DNA of 64,000 bases, from positions 116,447 to 180,446 of the forward strand of contig JAPLKL010000045.1 of NCBI GenBank assembly GCA_026388095.1, written 5' to 3'. Below are positions 35,275-43,888 of the stretch, one piece after another; position 1 is the stretch's first letter, and each line of letters begins with the position of its first letter. The notes beneath the pieces were generated by a model. It did not search any database and was not told where the DNA came from. It was given only the letters and a program-made list of their open reading frames with translations. A program made the position numbers and the translations under genes. Origin of the DNA: Elusimicrobiota bacterium (GTDB lineage: Bacteria > Elusimicrobiota > Elusimicrobia > UBA1565 > UBA9628).

Positions 35275-36161
35275 AGGATGCTCGCTCCATACGCCGGGCC
35301 CTTGCCGGCGAGCCGCGCGGCTGCGGTCTTGAGCCCCCGCTCGAGCATGACCTGGGCCATGTGCAGGCGGTACTCCGAGCTCGCGCGGATGTCCGTGATG
35401 GGGGAGATCGACTGGGCGACCAGGGCCTTGGCCTTGGCGATGAGAGCCTCCGAGAGCCTCTTGCCGTTGAGGAGGGCCTCGATCTTCTCGGCGCGCTGGG
35501 CGATCGGGCCCACGGCGCAGAAAGCGAGCTTCCAGACGTTGCCTTCTTCGGCCAGGACCGCCAAGCCCACCTGGGCCAGGTCCTCGCCCCGGTAGCGCCC
35601 GAGCTTGACGTAGCAGCCGGCCGTCTTCTTCTTGGGCAGGGGCAGCTCCACGGCGGTCACGAGTTCGTCAGGCAAAAGGGCCGTGCGCTTGGGGCCCGTG
35701 AACCACTCCGACATGGGGATCTCGCGCTCTTCGACCGGGCCGCGCGTGCGCACGCAGGCCTCGTGCACCAGCAGCGCCGGGGCTCCGTCGAGGGAGGGGA
35801 CCGCGGAGCAGAGGTTGCCCGCGAGCGTGGCGCGGTTGCGCACCCCGCAGGAAGCCACCGTGCGCGAGGCTTCCCAGAGCACGGGGAAGCGCGACTTGAC
35901 GAGGTCGGACTCGATGAGCTCCGTGAAAGTGACGCGGGCCCCGATGGCCAGCGAGTCATCCTTGACGTCGAGATGCCAGAGCTCCGGGACGCCTTTCACA
36001 TCGATGAGCGCCTGCGGAGCCTTCATCCCTTCCTTGAGCCAGACGATGAGGTCGGTGCCTCCGGCCAGGAGCTGGGCCCGGCCCTGATAGCGCGCCAGCA
36101 GGCTCACGGCCTCGGGCAGGTCCTTGGGTTTGTGATATTCGAAGTCGGTCGCTATGGGCAT
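35271..36161 (-). CDS. Molybdenum hydroxylase FAD-binding subunit (CoxM/XdhB type)
   Basis: 296 residues matching the medium subunit of xanthine dehydrogenase-like hydroxylases: FAD-binding motif LLAGGTDLIVWLKEG (32-46) and the second motif ATLAGNLCSAVPSLDGAPAL (about 115-134), then the C-terminal CO-dehydrogenase flavoprotein domain. With the [2Fe-2S] subunit it forms the electron-transfer arm that oxidises a purine or other N-heterocycle. It lies 9 bp after the cyclase gene, in the same operon as the AllG-like gene. Confidence 0.93.
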   Translation of the reverse strand: MPIATDFEYHKPKDLPEAVSLLARYQGRAQLLAGGTDLIVWLKEGMKAPQALIDVKGVPELWHLDVKDDSLAIGARVTFTELIESDLVKSRFPVLWEASRTVASCGVRNRATLAGNLCSAVPSLDGAPALLVHEACVRTRGPVEEREIPMSEWFTGPKRTALLPDELVTAVELPLPKKKTAGCYVKLGRYRGEDLAQVGLAVLAEEGNVWKLAFCAVGPIAQRAEKIEALLNGKRLSEALIAKAKALVAQSISPITDIRASSEYRLHMAQVMLERGLKTAAARLAGKGPAYGASIL

Positions 36162-36170
36162 GCAGCCTCC

Positions 36171-36983
36171 TTACGGCGCCCAGGCCACGATGCGGCACAT
36201 GGCGCTCTCCAGCTCGATGCCGCGCAGGGGGAAGCAGCCGATGAAGGCGCGCTTGTTGGAGAGCTTCTCGATGTCGCCGCCCAGGTTCTCGGCGTGCACG
36301 ATCTTCTTCGGGAAGAGCACCAGGTGCATCACCTGGTAGTAGGTCTTGAGCGGGAACAGCTCGTCCCAGGTCTTGCCGTGGTCCGCCTGGAGCTTCTCGT
36401 CCGCCTCCGTGAAGGACTTGGGATGCCAGTTCCGGATGATGGTGTTCATGGGGTGGTCCGCGCTGCCGCAGTCCACGCCGATCCACTTGAACTTCATCTT
36501 GAGGCACCACTTGTGGAACGTCGGCCCCGGGCCCGGGTGCTTGACGAAGTAGCGCAGCTCGTCGGACCGGCGCTGGTCCCAGGCGAAGCGGTGATACCCG
36601 GTATTGATGATGAGGATGTCGCGCGGCTTGATCTCCACCTTGCTCATCAGGAGCTCGGGCTCGTAGAGACCGTAGTCGTCCATCTCCTTGGAGATGTCCA
36701 CCACCGCGCCCGGCCCCACCCACTCGGCCATGGGCACCTGGCCGATGGAGCGTCCGCTGGCGTGGAAGTGGATCTCGCCGTCCATGTGGGTGCCCACGTG
36801 GTTGGAGGTGGTGATGACCTGGCCGTTGGCGCCCTGGCCCATGTGCGCGCCCGCGATGCGCTTGAAGTACTGGACCGAGAGGGGGATGTAGCTGGGCCAG
36901 GGCGGGGTGTGCACGCTCAGGCGCTGGGTGAGGTCGTACATCTTCACCTTTCCCATCAGGTTGATGAAGTCGTTGGTCTTCAT
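36171..36983 (-). CDS. Cyclase-family metal-dependent hydrolase (kynurenine formamidase-like)
   Basis: 270 residues. The metal-binding signature of the cyclase/KynB family is present as NHVGTHMDGEIHFH (61-74), with H62, H66, D68 and H72 or H74 as likely ligands. Members hydrolyse formamides or cyclic amides such as isatin. Next to AllG-like and molybdenum hydroxylase genes, an amide or ring-opening step in N-heterocycle breakdown is the natural inference. Its ATG overlaps the stop of the AllG-like gene (ATGA), so the two are translationally coupled. Confidence 0.87.
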   Translation of the reverse strand: MKTNDFINLMGKVKMYDLTQRLSVHTPPWPSYIPLSVQYFKRIAGAHMGQGANGQVITTSNHVGTHMDGEIHFHASGRSIGQVPMAEWVGPGAVVDISKEMDDYGLYEPELLMSKVEIKPRDILIINTGYHRFAWDQRRSDELRYFVKHPGPGPTFHKWCLKMKFKWIGVDCGSADHPMNTIIRNWHPKSFTEADEKLQADHGKTWDELFPLKTYYQVMHLVLFPKKIVHAENLGGDIEKLSNKRAFIGCFPLRGIELESAMCRIVAWAP

Positions 36984-38392
36984 GATCCGCCTCCGAGTTT
37001 TTTGGCGAGGCCGATGAGGGCCTTCTGGAACGGCTCCGGCGGGGCCGAGAGGATGCCCGCGCCGACCTGGCCGATGCCGGGCTCGCGGTGGGCTACCCCG
37101 GTGTCGATGACGGGGAAGATGCCCTTCTCCAGCACCTTGACCGCGTCTATGCCCGTGGGGCTGCCGCGGAAATCCAGTCCCGGGATCTGGTAGACGTTGT
37201 TCTCAGCCGCGGTGATCTCGTACATCTGGCGCGTGTAGCCCAGGGCGTCGGAGGCGCTGCCGCCGATGAACTGCACGATGGCGGGCGCGGCCGCGATGGA
37301 AAAGCCCCCCAGGCCGTTGGTCTCGGTGATGGCCGAGTCCCCGATGTCCGGGTTGGCGTCGGCTTTGGTGAAGCCGGGGAAGAACAGGGCGTCCGGGACG
37401 GGGGCTGGCCCTGTGAACCACTCCGAGTTAGTTCCCGAGAGCTGGATGCCGAAGTCCGTGCCGTTGCGCGCCATGACCACCAGCAGCGAGCTGTTCGGGA
37501 TGTCCCGCGCGGCGTCCAAAGACACCTTGCTGGCGGGCATGGAGAGATTGAGGAAGAAGTGGTCGTTGCCGTTGATGAATTCGAGGACCGCGGCCGCGGT
37601 CTCCGGGTCCGGGGCCGTGCGCACCACCGCGGGCGCGAGGGCCCGGTAGAACAGGGAGGTCGCGGCCCGGTTGCGGTTATGGACCTCGTCGCCCATGTGC
37701 AGGGCCTGGGCGATGATGTTCTTGAGGTCCACCTTGCCAAGCTTGGCCACGGCCTTCTTGAGGACGGGATAGAGGACCGTCTCCATCCACTTGAGCTTCT
37801 TGATCACTTCCGGGCCGTAGGCGCCGTAGCGCAGGACCTTGCCCAGTCCTTCGTTCATGGTGCAGAAACCGAGGTTGCCGTGCTCCTCGTTCTTGAGCAC
37901 GAACACGGGCATGGAAGCGGAGACCACGCCGGCCATGGGGCCGACCGCGCCGTGCTCGTGGCAGGGGGAGAACTCGACGGCGCCGGAGGCGGCGAGCTTG
38001 GCCGCCTCCTCCGGGGTCTTGGCCAGGCCCTCGTAGACGAGCGCGCCCATGACCGCGCCGCGCATGGGGCCGCACATGCGCTCCCAGGTGATGGGCGGCC
38101 CGGCGTGGAGGATGAGGTTCTTCTTCATGCCGGGGATGACGTCGAGCGCCTTCTCCAGGCCGATGAGCATGGGCTTGGCGGCCAGGACCTTTGCGACAGC
38201 CTTGGCGTTGGCCGCGGCGATGATGTCGGCCTGGGCCCGGACCGTCTGGAGCGCGCCCGCGTCCGCCGCGACCGGAGGCCGCCAGTCCACCTGCACCGAC
38301 CGCGCTTGGCAGTGGTCGAGGCTTTGCTTGAAGGATTCCAGGCCGATGTTGACGACCTGGAGTTCGCTTTGGAAGAGGTCCTTGATGGGCAT
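36980..38392 (-). CDS. DUF1116 protein, AllG (YlbE)-like
   Basis: 470 residues, full length for DUF1116, the family of E. coli YlbE/AllG. Recognisable stretches are HAGPPITWERMCGPMRGAVM, SPCHEHGAVGPMAGVVS and MGDEVHNRNRAATSLFYR, all highly conserved in the family. In E. coli, AllF (FdrA), AllG (YlbE) and AllH (YlbF) are reported, to my knowledge, to make up oxamate carbamoyltransferase at the end of anaerobic allantoin breakdown. Homologues of the other two lie at 40479-42850, so the set is complete here. An extended -10 TGTTATAAT lies 8 nt before the ATG. Confidence 0.88.
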   Translation of the reverse strand: MPIKDLFQSELQVVNIGLESFKQSLDHCQARSVQVDWRPPVAADAGALQTVRAQADIIAAANAKAVAKVLAAKPMLIGLEKALDVIPGMKKNLILHAGPPITWERMCGPMRGAVMGALVYEGLAKTPEEAAKLAASGAVEFSPCHEHGAVGPMAGVVSASMPVFVLKNEEHGNLGFCTMNEGLGKVLRYGAYGPEVIKKLKWMETVLYPVLKKAVAKLGKVDLKNIIAQALHMGDEVHNRNRAATSLFYRALAPAVVRTAPDPETAAAVLEFINGNDHFFLNLSMPASKVSLDAARDIPNSSLLVVMARNGTDFGIQLSGTNSEWFTGPAPVPDALFFPGFTKADANPDIGDSAITETNGLGGFSIAAAPAIVQFIGGSASDALGYTRQMYEITAAENNVYQIPGLDFRGSPTGIDAVKVLEKGIFPVIDTGVAHREPGIGQVGAGILSAPPEPFQKALIGLAKKLGGGS

Positions 38393-38400
38393 CGGCTCCG

Positions 38401-38409
38401 ATTATAACA
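38401..38409 (-). promoter_or_regulatory. Extended -10 promoter of the AllG-like operon
   Basis: TGTTATAAT on the minus strand, a perfect extended -10, 8 nt before ATG 38392. It serves the AllG-like, cyclase, FAD and [2Fe-2S] genes. Confidence 0.6.
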
Positions 38410-38454
38410 CTTTGGCGGCGGGGCGGAGGGCGGGTAAAAAATGGGTAAATGGCA

Positions 38455-38483
38455 TTGATTTCCAGGCAGCGCCGGTCTATACT
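38455..38483 (+). promoter_or_regulatory. Promoter of the hybrid histidine kinase gene
   Basis: TTGATT (38455-38460), 17-bp spacer, TATACT (38478-38483), then 7 nt to the GTG at 38491. Divergent from the AllG-like operon promoter; start-to-start distance is 98 bp. Confidence 0.6.
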
Positions 38484-38490
38484 TCAGTGA

Positions 38491-40482
38491 GTGGCGGGGG
38501 GCCACCTTTGGATCGCCGCGCATGAGTCCCCTCTCTCCTGCCCGCCACGCGACCCCTCGGGCCGGCGTGTGCGAGAGTTCTGGGTCCATAACCTCGACGT
38601 CGTCTTCTTCTTCTACGGCTTGTCCTTCATTGTGGCCGGCCTGCTGATATTCACGCAGCGCCGCGACAGCAGCCGGCGCAGCATAGCCCGGACCTTCGGC
38701 TGGCTGGCGGCGTTCGCTCTGGTGCACGGCGCCAATGAATGGCTGGACATGTGGCAGCTCTCCCGGGGCGACTCCGCCGTCGTCCGGACCACCGGGCTGC
38801 ACCTGCTGACCATCTCGCTCATCTTCCTCTTCGAGTTCGGTCGCCGCGCCTTCGCCTTGTCCAGCCGCGGTAAATGGCTGGCCGGCTGCTGGCCCACCGT
38901 GGGCTTGGCTGCGGCGTGCCTCGCGCTCATGGCGACGGCCGGCAACGAACCCGCGGTCTGGCCCCGGTATCTCCTGGCCTTCCCCGGCGGGCTGCTGGCC
39001 GCCGCCGGCATCGGCCTGTACTTGAAGGAGAATCCCGCCATACAGGCGCTCCCTTTGCGGCGCTACCTCCTGGCCGACGCCGTGGCGCTGGCGTTCTACG
39101 CCGTGTTGAGCGGGCTCGTCGTGCCCCCGGCCGATTTCTTCCCGGCTTCGGTGATCAACCAGCCGGCGTTCCTGGATATCGTCGGCATCCCGGTCCAGAT
39201 CTTCCGGGCCTTGTGCGCGGTCGTCGTGGCCTGCGCGACCTGGAGCATGCTGCGCTTCTTCAATGGGGAGGACTACGCGCGTCTGCAGCGCGAGACCGCC
39301 ACGCGCGAGCAGGCGGAGGCGCAGCTGCTGCAGGGCCAGAAGCTCCAGGCCGTGGGCCTGCTGGCCGCGGGGCTGGCCCACGATTTCAACAACGTGCTGA
39401 CCACCATCGTCGGCTACAACTACTTCGTGCTGGAGGGGCTGGAGCCGGGCAGCCCGCTGCGCAGCCTGAGCCTGGAGATCCGCAAGGCCGCGGACCTGGC
39501 CGCGTCATTGTCCCGGCACGTGCTGGCCGTGAGCCGCAAGCAGACCGTGCTGCCGCAGGTCATGGAGCCCGATTCCGTCATCATGGAGATGGCCAAGATG
39601 TTCCGGCGGCTCCTGGGCGAGAACATCAAGCTCGACTTCCACCCGCATCCCTCCTTGTGGCCGGTCAAGATGGATTGCGGACAGCTTGAGCAGGTGCTCA
39701 TGAACCTCGTGGTCAACGCCCGCGACGCCATGCCCCGCGGCGGCCGGCTCGTCATCGCGACGAGGAACCAGACCGTGCGCGACGGCGGCGGTCCGGAGGC
39801 CGGGCTGGCCCTGCCGCCGGGGCACTATGTGTGCCTGGAGGTGCGCGACACGGGCACGGGGATGGATGCGCATGTCCGGGCGCGGCTCTTCGAGCCTCTC
39901 TTCACCACCAAGCCAGCCGGCCGCGGCACGGGCCTGGGGCTGTCCACGGTGAAAAGCATCGTCCGGGATTGCGGCGGCGGCATCTCGGTCGAGAGCGCTC
40001 CGGGCCAGGGCTCGGCCTTCCGCATCTACCTGCCCCGCGCCGAGGGCGGACCCGAGGCCCTCCTGCCCGGTGAGGCCCGCAAGACCGGCGGGGAGGGGCA
40101 TGAGACCATCCTGGTGGTGGAGGATAACGCCACCCTGCGCTCATTGATCAAGAGGATTCTCAAGGAGAAGGGCTATCGCGTCTTCTCCGCCGCGACCGGC
40201 AAGGAGGCCCGGCTGCTCTGCCGCCGGCTGAGGGAACATCTGGATCTTCTGCTCTGCGACCTGATCCTGCCGGACTGCTATGGCACGGAGGTGGCCAAGA
40301 AGGTCTGCGCCGCGCGGCCCGGGATCAAGGTGGCCTACATGACGGGCTATCCGGGCGGAGTCATGGGCAGCGATTTCAACTTCGACGGGGCCGTGCTCAT
40401 CGAGAAGCCCTTCTCCCCGGAGACCTTGCTGCGCTGCCTGCGGCGGCTGCTGGACTCCAAGCCTGCGAGCGCGGCGCGCTAG
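38491..40482 (+). CDS. Membrane hybrid sensor histidine kinase with C-terminal receiver
   Basis: 663 residues. About seven membrane helices (residues about 30-260) form a sensor with no recognised ligand domain. A short coiled linker leads to the H box GLAHDFNNVLTTI (His near 297), N box NLVVNARDAMPRGG (near 405), G1 DTGTGMD and G2 GRGTGLGLSTV. A receiver domain follows with phospho-acceptor Asp near 589 (LLCDLILPD) and the conserved Lys in IEKPFSP. The HDFNN form is typical of kinases lacking a separate dimerisation family match. It sits between the AllG-like and FdrA-like operons on the opposite strand. The start may be GTG 38491 (leaderless) or GTG 38569. Confidence 0.88.
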   Translation: MAGGHLWIAAHESPLSCPPRDPSGRRVREFWVHNLDVVFFFYGLSFIVAGLLIFTQRRDSSRRSIARTFGWLAAFALVHGANEWLDMWQLSRGDSAVVRTTGLHLLTISLIFLFEFGRRAFALSSRGKWLAGCWPTVGLAAACLALMATAGNEPAVWPRYLLAFPGGLLAAAGIGLYLKENPAIQALPLRRYLLADAVALAFYAVLSGLVVPPADFFPASVINQPAFLDIVGIPVQIFRALCAVVVACATWSMLRFFNGEDYARLQRETATREQAEAQLLQGQKLQAVGLLAAGLAHDFNNVLTTIVGYNYFVLEGLEPGSPLRSLSLEIRKAADLAASLSRHVLAVSRKQTVLPQVMEPDSVIMEMAKMFRRLLGENIKLDFHPHPSLWPVKMDCGQLEQVLMNLVVNARDAMPRGGRLVIATRNQTVRDGGGPEAGLALPPGHYVCLEVRDTGTGMDAHVRARLFEPLFTTKPAGRGTGLGLSTVKSIVRDCGGGISVESAPGQGSAFRIYLPRAEGGPEALLPGEARKTGGEGHETILVVEDNATLRSLIKRILKEKGYRVFSAATGKEARLLCRRLREHLDLLLCDLILPDCYGTEVAKKVCAARPGIKVAYMTGYPGGVMGSDFNFDGAVLIEKPFSPETLLRCLRRLLDSKPASAAR

Positions 40483-42065
40483 AGTACCGGCTTGGCCTCT
40501 TTCTCCAGCTCCCGGGCGATGCGTCCCGCGAACCGCGCCGCCGCCGCGTTGGTCGGCAGGACCACGACGCCGGCGTCTTTGAGCCGCCGCTCGACCCGGC
40601 TGCGCACCTGCGGGTCGCCTTCCGTGCCGGTGACGGAGCAGACGAAGCTCAGGTGCCGGCCCGCGTCTTCGGCGAGCTTGCGCGCCGCGGTGATTGCCGG
40701 CACGAGCTCCCCGGCCGGGTCCATGTTGGAGCCGTAGCCCAACACCACGTCCAAAAGTATCACGGCGGTCTCCGGGTCCTTGGCCTCGTCCTGGATGCGC
40801 CGGTTGCGCAATGAGAAATCGATCATGGGATGCGGCCGGCCCACCGTGAAGGCGTCCTCGCCCAGGTCCACCACCGTGTGCCCCTGGGACTTCCAGGCGT
40901 CCGCCATTTCCTTGAAAGGAGGGATCGGCGCGTTGGAATACGCCTCGCTGAGCAGGTTCCGGAAGATCACCTGCGTCTCGCCGCAGAAGGTCCCGCCGCT
41001 GAACAGCCCGCGCACGTACCTCTGGCTCTTGGCGAACCGCGAGGCTTCCCGGAGCGCGGTGCCGCCTATCTCGGCGTCACGCCGCTTGAGCCCCTCGCGG
41101 ACCGACTCCGCGGTCTGGCCCTGGGCCAGAGCCACGGCCAGCAGGGCCGCCTCTTCCAGGGTGGCCGCCGCGGTCATGCCGTAGCCGGCCACGGTCTTGG
41201 CGTCGGCGCCCAGGAACATCGCCACCACGGGCTTCTTGACCGACTTCACGGCCGCGCCGAGCTTCTTGATGACCGTCTCGTGCGGCGGCTTCGATATGAG
41301 GACGATCACTTTGGTCCCCTCGTCCTCGGCCAAAGCGCGCAGGCCCTCCAGGAACATGATGCCGCCCACGTCCTTCTTCACGTCCCGTCCGCCCGTGCCG
41401 ATGGCTTGCGAGATCCCGGCGCCTTCGTTGGAGATGATGGACGAGACCTCCTGCAGACCCGTGCCCGCCGCGGCGACGATGCCGATCTCGCCGCGAGACA
41501 CCGCATTGGCGAAAGCCAAAGGCACGCCGTTGATGATGGCCGTGCCGCAGTCCGGCCCCATGACCAGGAGGCCCTTGGTCTGCGCGAAGGTCTTGAGCGC
41601 GACCTCGGTCTCCACCGATACGTTGTCCGAGAAGAGCATCACGTGCAGGCCCTTGCGCAGGGCCGCCATGGCCACCTCGCCCGCATAGCGGCCCGCCACC
41701 GAGATCATGGCCATGTTGGCGCCCGGCAGGACCTGCAGGGCGCTGGCCAGGCTTTTGGGAGCGTAGGAGGCATCCGGCTTGGAACGCTTGCGCACGCTCT
41801 TGAGCAAGGACTCGGCCTCGGCCAACGCCGCGACGGCTGATCCCTCGTCCGCGGTCTTGACGCTGATGAGCAGGTCCGTGTCGCCCGCTTTGGCGAGTTC
41901 AGGGCACAACAGCCCGGAGGATTTGAGGATGGCCAGGTTCTCGGCCGTGCCCATGACCACGGCTGCGTCGCCTACGCCGGGCTTGGCGGAGAGCTCGCGG
42001 CCCACGATCATCAAGGTCACGGAGTCGAAATAGGCGCCCGTCTTGATCATCCCTTTCACGACCAT
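40479..42065 (-). CDS. fdrA: FdrA (AllF)-like protein, succinyl-CoA synthetase-related
   Basis: 528 residues from ATG 42065 with AAGGAGGAC 7 nt upstream. FdrA proteins are built like acyl-CoA synthetase alpha and beta parts joined together: here the N-terminal GRYAGEVAMAALRKGLHVML, GPDCGTAIINGVPLAFAN and VAAAGTGLQEVSSIISNEGAG stretches are CoA-binding-like, and the C-terminal half has RGLFSGGTFCGETQVIFRN and VVLGYGSNMDPAGEL. With AllG- and AllH-like proteins it likely performs a phosphate-dependent carbamoyl transfer. It overlaps the AllH-like gene by 10 bp and is convergent with the histidine kinase gene (4-bp overlap). Confidence 0.88.
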   Translation of the reverse strand: MVVKGMIKTGAYFDSVTLMIVGRELSAKPGVGDAAVVMGTAENLAILKSSGLLCPELAKAGDTDLLISVKTADEGSAVAALAEAESLLKSVRKRSKPDASYAPKSLASALQVLPGANMAMISVAGRYAGEVAMAALRKGLHVMLFSDNVSVETEVALKTFAQTKGLLVMGPDCGTAIINGVPLAFANAVSRGEIGIVAAAGTGLQEVSSIISNEGAGISQAIGTGGRDVKKDVGGIMFLEGLRALAEDEGTKVIVLISKPPHETVIKKLGAAVKSVKKPVVAMFLGADAKTVAGYGMTAAATLEEAALLAVALAQGQTAESVREGLKRRDAEIGGTALREASRFAKSQRYVRGLFSGGTFCGETQVIFRNLLSEAYSNAPIPPFKEMADAWKSQGHTVVDLGEDAFTVGRPHPMIDFSLRNRRIQDEAKDPETAVILLDVVLGYGSNMDPAGELVPAITAARKLAEDAGRHLSFVCSVTGTEGDPQVRSRVERRLKDAGVVVLPTNAAAARFAGRIARELEKEAKPVL

Positions 42066-42850
42066 AATGAGTCCTCCTTTTCTAAGGCCAGCATCAGGCC
42101 CACGCAGGTGTCCGCGCCGGAAGTCTCGCCCACGGCAAGGACCTCGTCCAAACGGTCCTCCGACGGCTCGGCGAGCAGGTCGCGCAGGCGTTCGAAGAAG
42201 CGGCCTTCCCGGGCGCAGTCCAGGAAGGCGGTAGAGAGAGGGTTGGAGCCGCGGGAGCAACCGTAGACCCGATCGATATCCGCGGCAGAATCCCCGCCGC
42301 AGATGCGCTGCCGGACATGGAGCCCCCAGAGATAGCCGGACAGCAGGTCGTCGCCGCTGGGCGTCAGCCCGAGGCCGGCCCCGCGCGCGGCCTCGGCGCC
42401 GGCCTCCAGGTTGCCGCTGCGCAACTCCCGGGCGGCCGTCTGAAGGCGGCGGGTCAAGACCTTCTCGAAGCCCGAAACCAAGCCGGCGCAGCGCGTATCA
42501 TCGAGCAAAAAGGCCAGGCTCTTGGGATGGGCCTTGCGCAGCAGTAGGTCCCGGAGCCGGCGCATGCCGACCTTGGCGCCGCCATGGACCCGCAGCGCGG
42601 AATCGAAGAGAGGGAGCTTGGGGAAGCTCGCGCCGTCCAGGGAGAAGGAATCGCCGCTGACTTCCAGGCGGCGGATGGAGGAGAAGTCGAGGCCCTCCAT
42701 CACGATGTTGATGGGCCCGCCGCCTATGGCGGGAACCACGATGCTGGCCAACCGTCCGTCGCGCGTGAAGTTAACGGCTTGGTCGAAGCGCGAATGCAGC
42801 GCGTAATCGCCCGGTCCGATGCGATCGCCGAAGCTCAGGACTTTGGTCAT
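42056..42850 (-). CDS. DUF2877 protein, AllH (YlbF)-like
   Basis: 264 residues, DUF2877. Diagnostic blocks are GLTPSGDDLLSGYLWG (161-176) and GETSGADTCVGLML (242-255), both near-invariant in the family. It is the third component of the AllFGH set and is co-transcribed with fdrA. TATACT at 42864-42869 is a possible -10, leaving a leader of only a few nucleotides before ATG 42850. It is divergent from the ROK kinase gene. Confidence 0.85.
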   Translation of the reverse strand: MTKVLSFGDRIGPGDYALHSRFDQAVNFTRDGRLASIVVPAIGGGPINIVMEGLDFSSIRRLEVSGDSFSLDGASFPKLPLFDSALRVHGGAKVGMRRLRDLLLRKAHPKSLAFLLDDTRCAGLVSGFEKVLTRRLQTAARELRSGNLEAGAEAARGAGLGLTPSGDDLLSGYLWGLHVRQRICGGDSAADIDRVYGCSRGSNPLSTAFLDCAREGRFFERLRDLLAEPSEDRLDEVLAVGETSGADTCVGLMLALEKEDSLWS

Positions 42851-42910
42851 GGCCGGATGGCAGAGTATATTAAATCAGTGTGCATTCTAAATTGGTATCA
42901 TAGGTCTCCT

Positions 42911-43888
42911 ATGGCCAAGAAAGAGAAGGCTGTCGTCGGCATCGACCTGGGCGCGACCAAGATGCTGGTGGGCGTGCTCAAGGGACGAAAGGTCCTCTCC
43001 ACGGTCAAGGCCAAGACCGATCCGTCCGGCGGCGAGCGGGAATTCTTCGCGACCATCGCCGCCACCGTGGCCAAGGCCCTGGCCGAAGCGGGCCTCAAGC
43101 CCTCCCAGCTGAGCGGGGTCGGCGCGGGCTGCCCGGGCGTGCTCGACTACCGGACCGACCGCATCGTCTCCTCCGCCAACATCCCGTTCATCAAGGACTA
43201 TCCCCTGGCGCGCAAGCTGGAGAAGCTCTTCAAGGTCCCGGCCGCGGTCGAGAACGACGCCAACATGGGCCTCTACGGCGAGCAGCAGTTCGGCGCCGCG
43301 GCCGGCTGCGACCATGTCGCCGGCTTCTTCTTGGGCACGGGCATCGGCGGGGCGCTGATCCTGGGCGGCCGGCTCTATCGGGGCTCCTCCGGCGCGGCCG
43401 GCGAGCTCGGGCACATCTTCGTGGACCCCCTGGGGCCCGCCTGCGGCTGCGGCAATCAAGGCTGCCTGGAGGCCCTGGCCGGCCGGCTCGCCCTGGCGGG
43501 CGAGGCCGCGGCTTTGGCCGCGCGCGGCGGCGCGCCGCACCTGCTCAACGAGGCGGGAGCGGACGTGCGCAAGCTCAAGAGCGGCGCCCTGGCCCGCGCC
43601 GTGGAGGCGGGCGACAAGCAGCTCAAGGAGCTCGTGCGGCGCAAGGCCGCGCTGGTCGGCATCGCCATGGCCAACATCGTCAACGCCTTGGACCCGGAGT
43701 GCGTCGTGCTGGGAGGCGGACTGGTGGAGGCCATGGGCGACCTCATCGTGCCCGCGGCCGAGGAGTCCATGCGCCGCCACGCCATGCCGGACATCGTGAG
43801 CCACGTGACCGTGGCCCCCGCCAAGCTCGGGGACATGGCCATCGTCATGGGCGCGGCCCAGTGGGTCAGGAGCCGGCTCGATGCCTGA
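42911..43888 (+). CDS. ROK-family sugar kinase (glucokinase-like)
   Basis: 325 residues from ATG 42911. ROK signatures are the ATP motif GIDLGATKMLVGVLKG (10-25), ENDANMGLYGEQ, GFFLGTGIGGALILGG, and the zinc-binding HIF...CGCGNQGCLE (about 167-187). It phosphorylates a hexose, most likely glucose, using ATP, or polyphosphate in some relatives. Its stop overlaps the Ppx/GppA start by 8 bp, so the sugar kinase, exopolyphosphatase and polyphosphate kinase form one coupled operon. An extended -10 TGGTATCAT ends 9 nt before the ATG. Confidence 0.88.
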   Translation: MAKKEKAVVGIDLGATKMLVGVLKGRKVLSTVKAKTDPSGGEREFFATIAATVAKALAEAGLKPSQLSGVGAGCPGVLDYRTDRIVSSANIPFIKDYPLARKLEKLFKVPAAVENDANMGLYGEQQFGAAAGCDHVAGFFLGTGIGGALILGGRLYRGSSGAAGELGHIFVDPLGPACGCGNQGCLEALAGRLALAGEAAALAARGGAPHLLNEAGADVRKLKSGALARAVEAGDKQLKELVRRKAALVGIAMANIVNALDPECVVLGGGLVEAMGDLIVPAAEESMRRHAMPDIVSHVTVAPAKLGDMAIVMGAAQWVRSRLDA

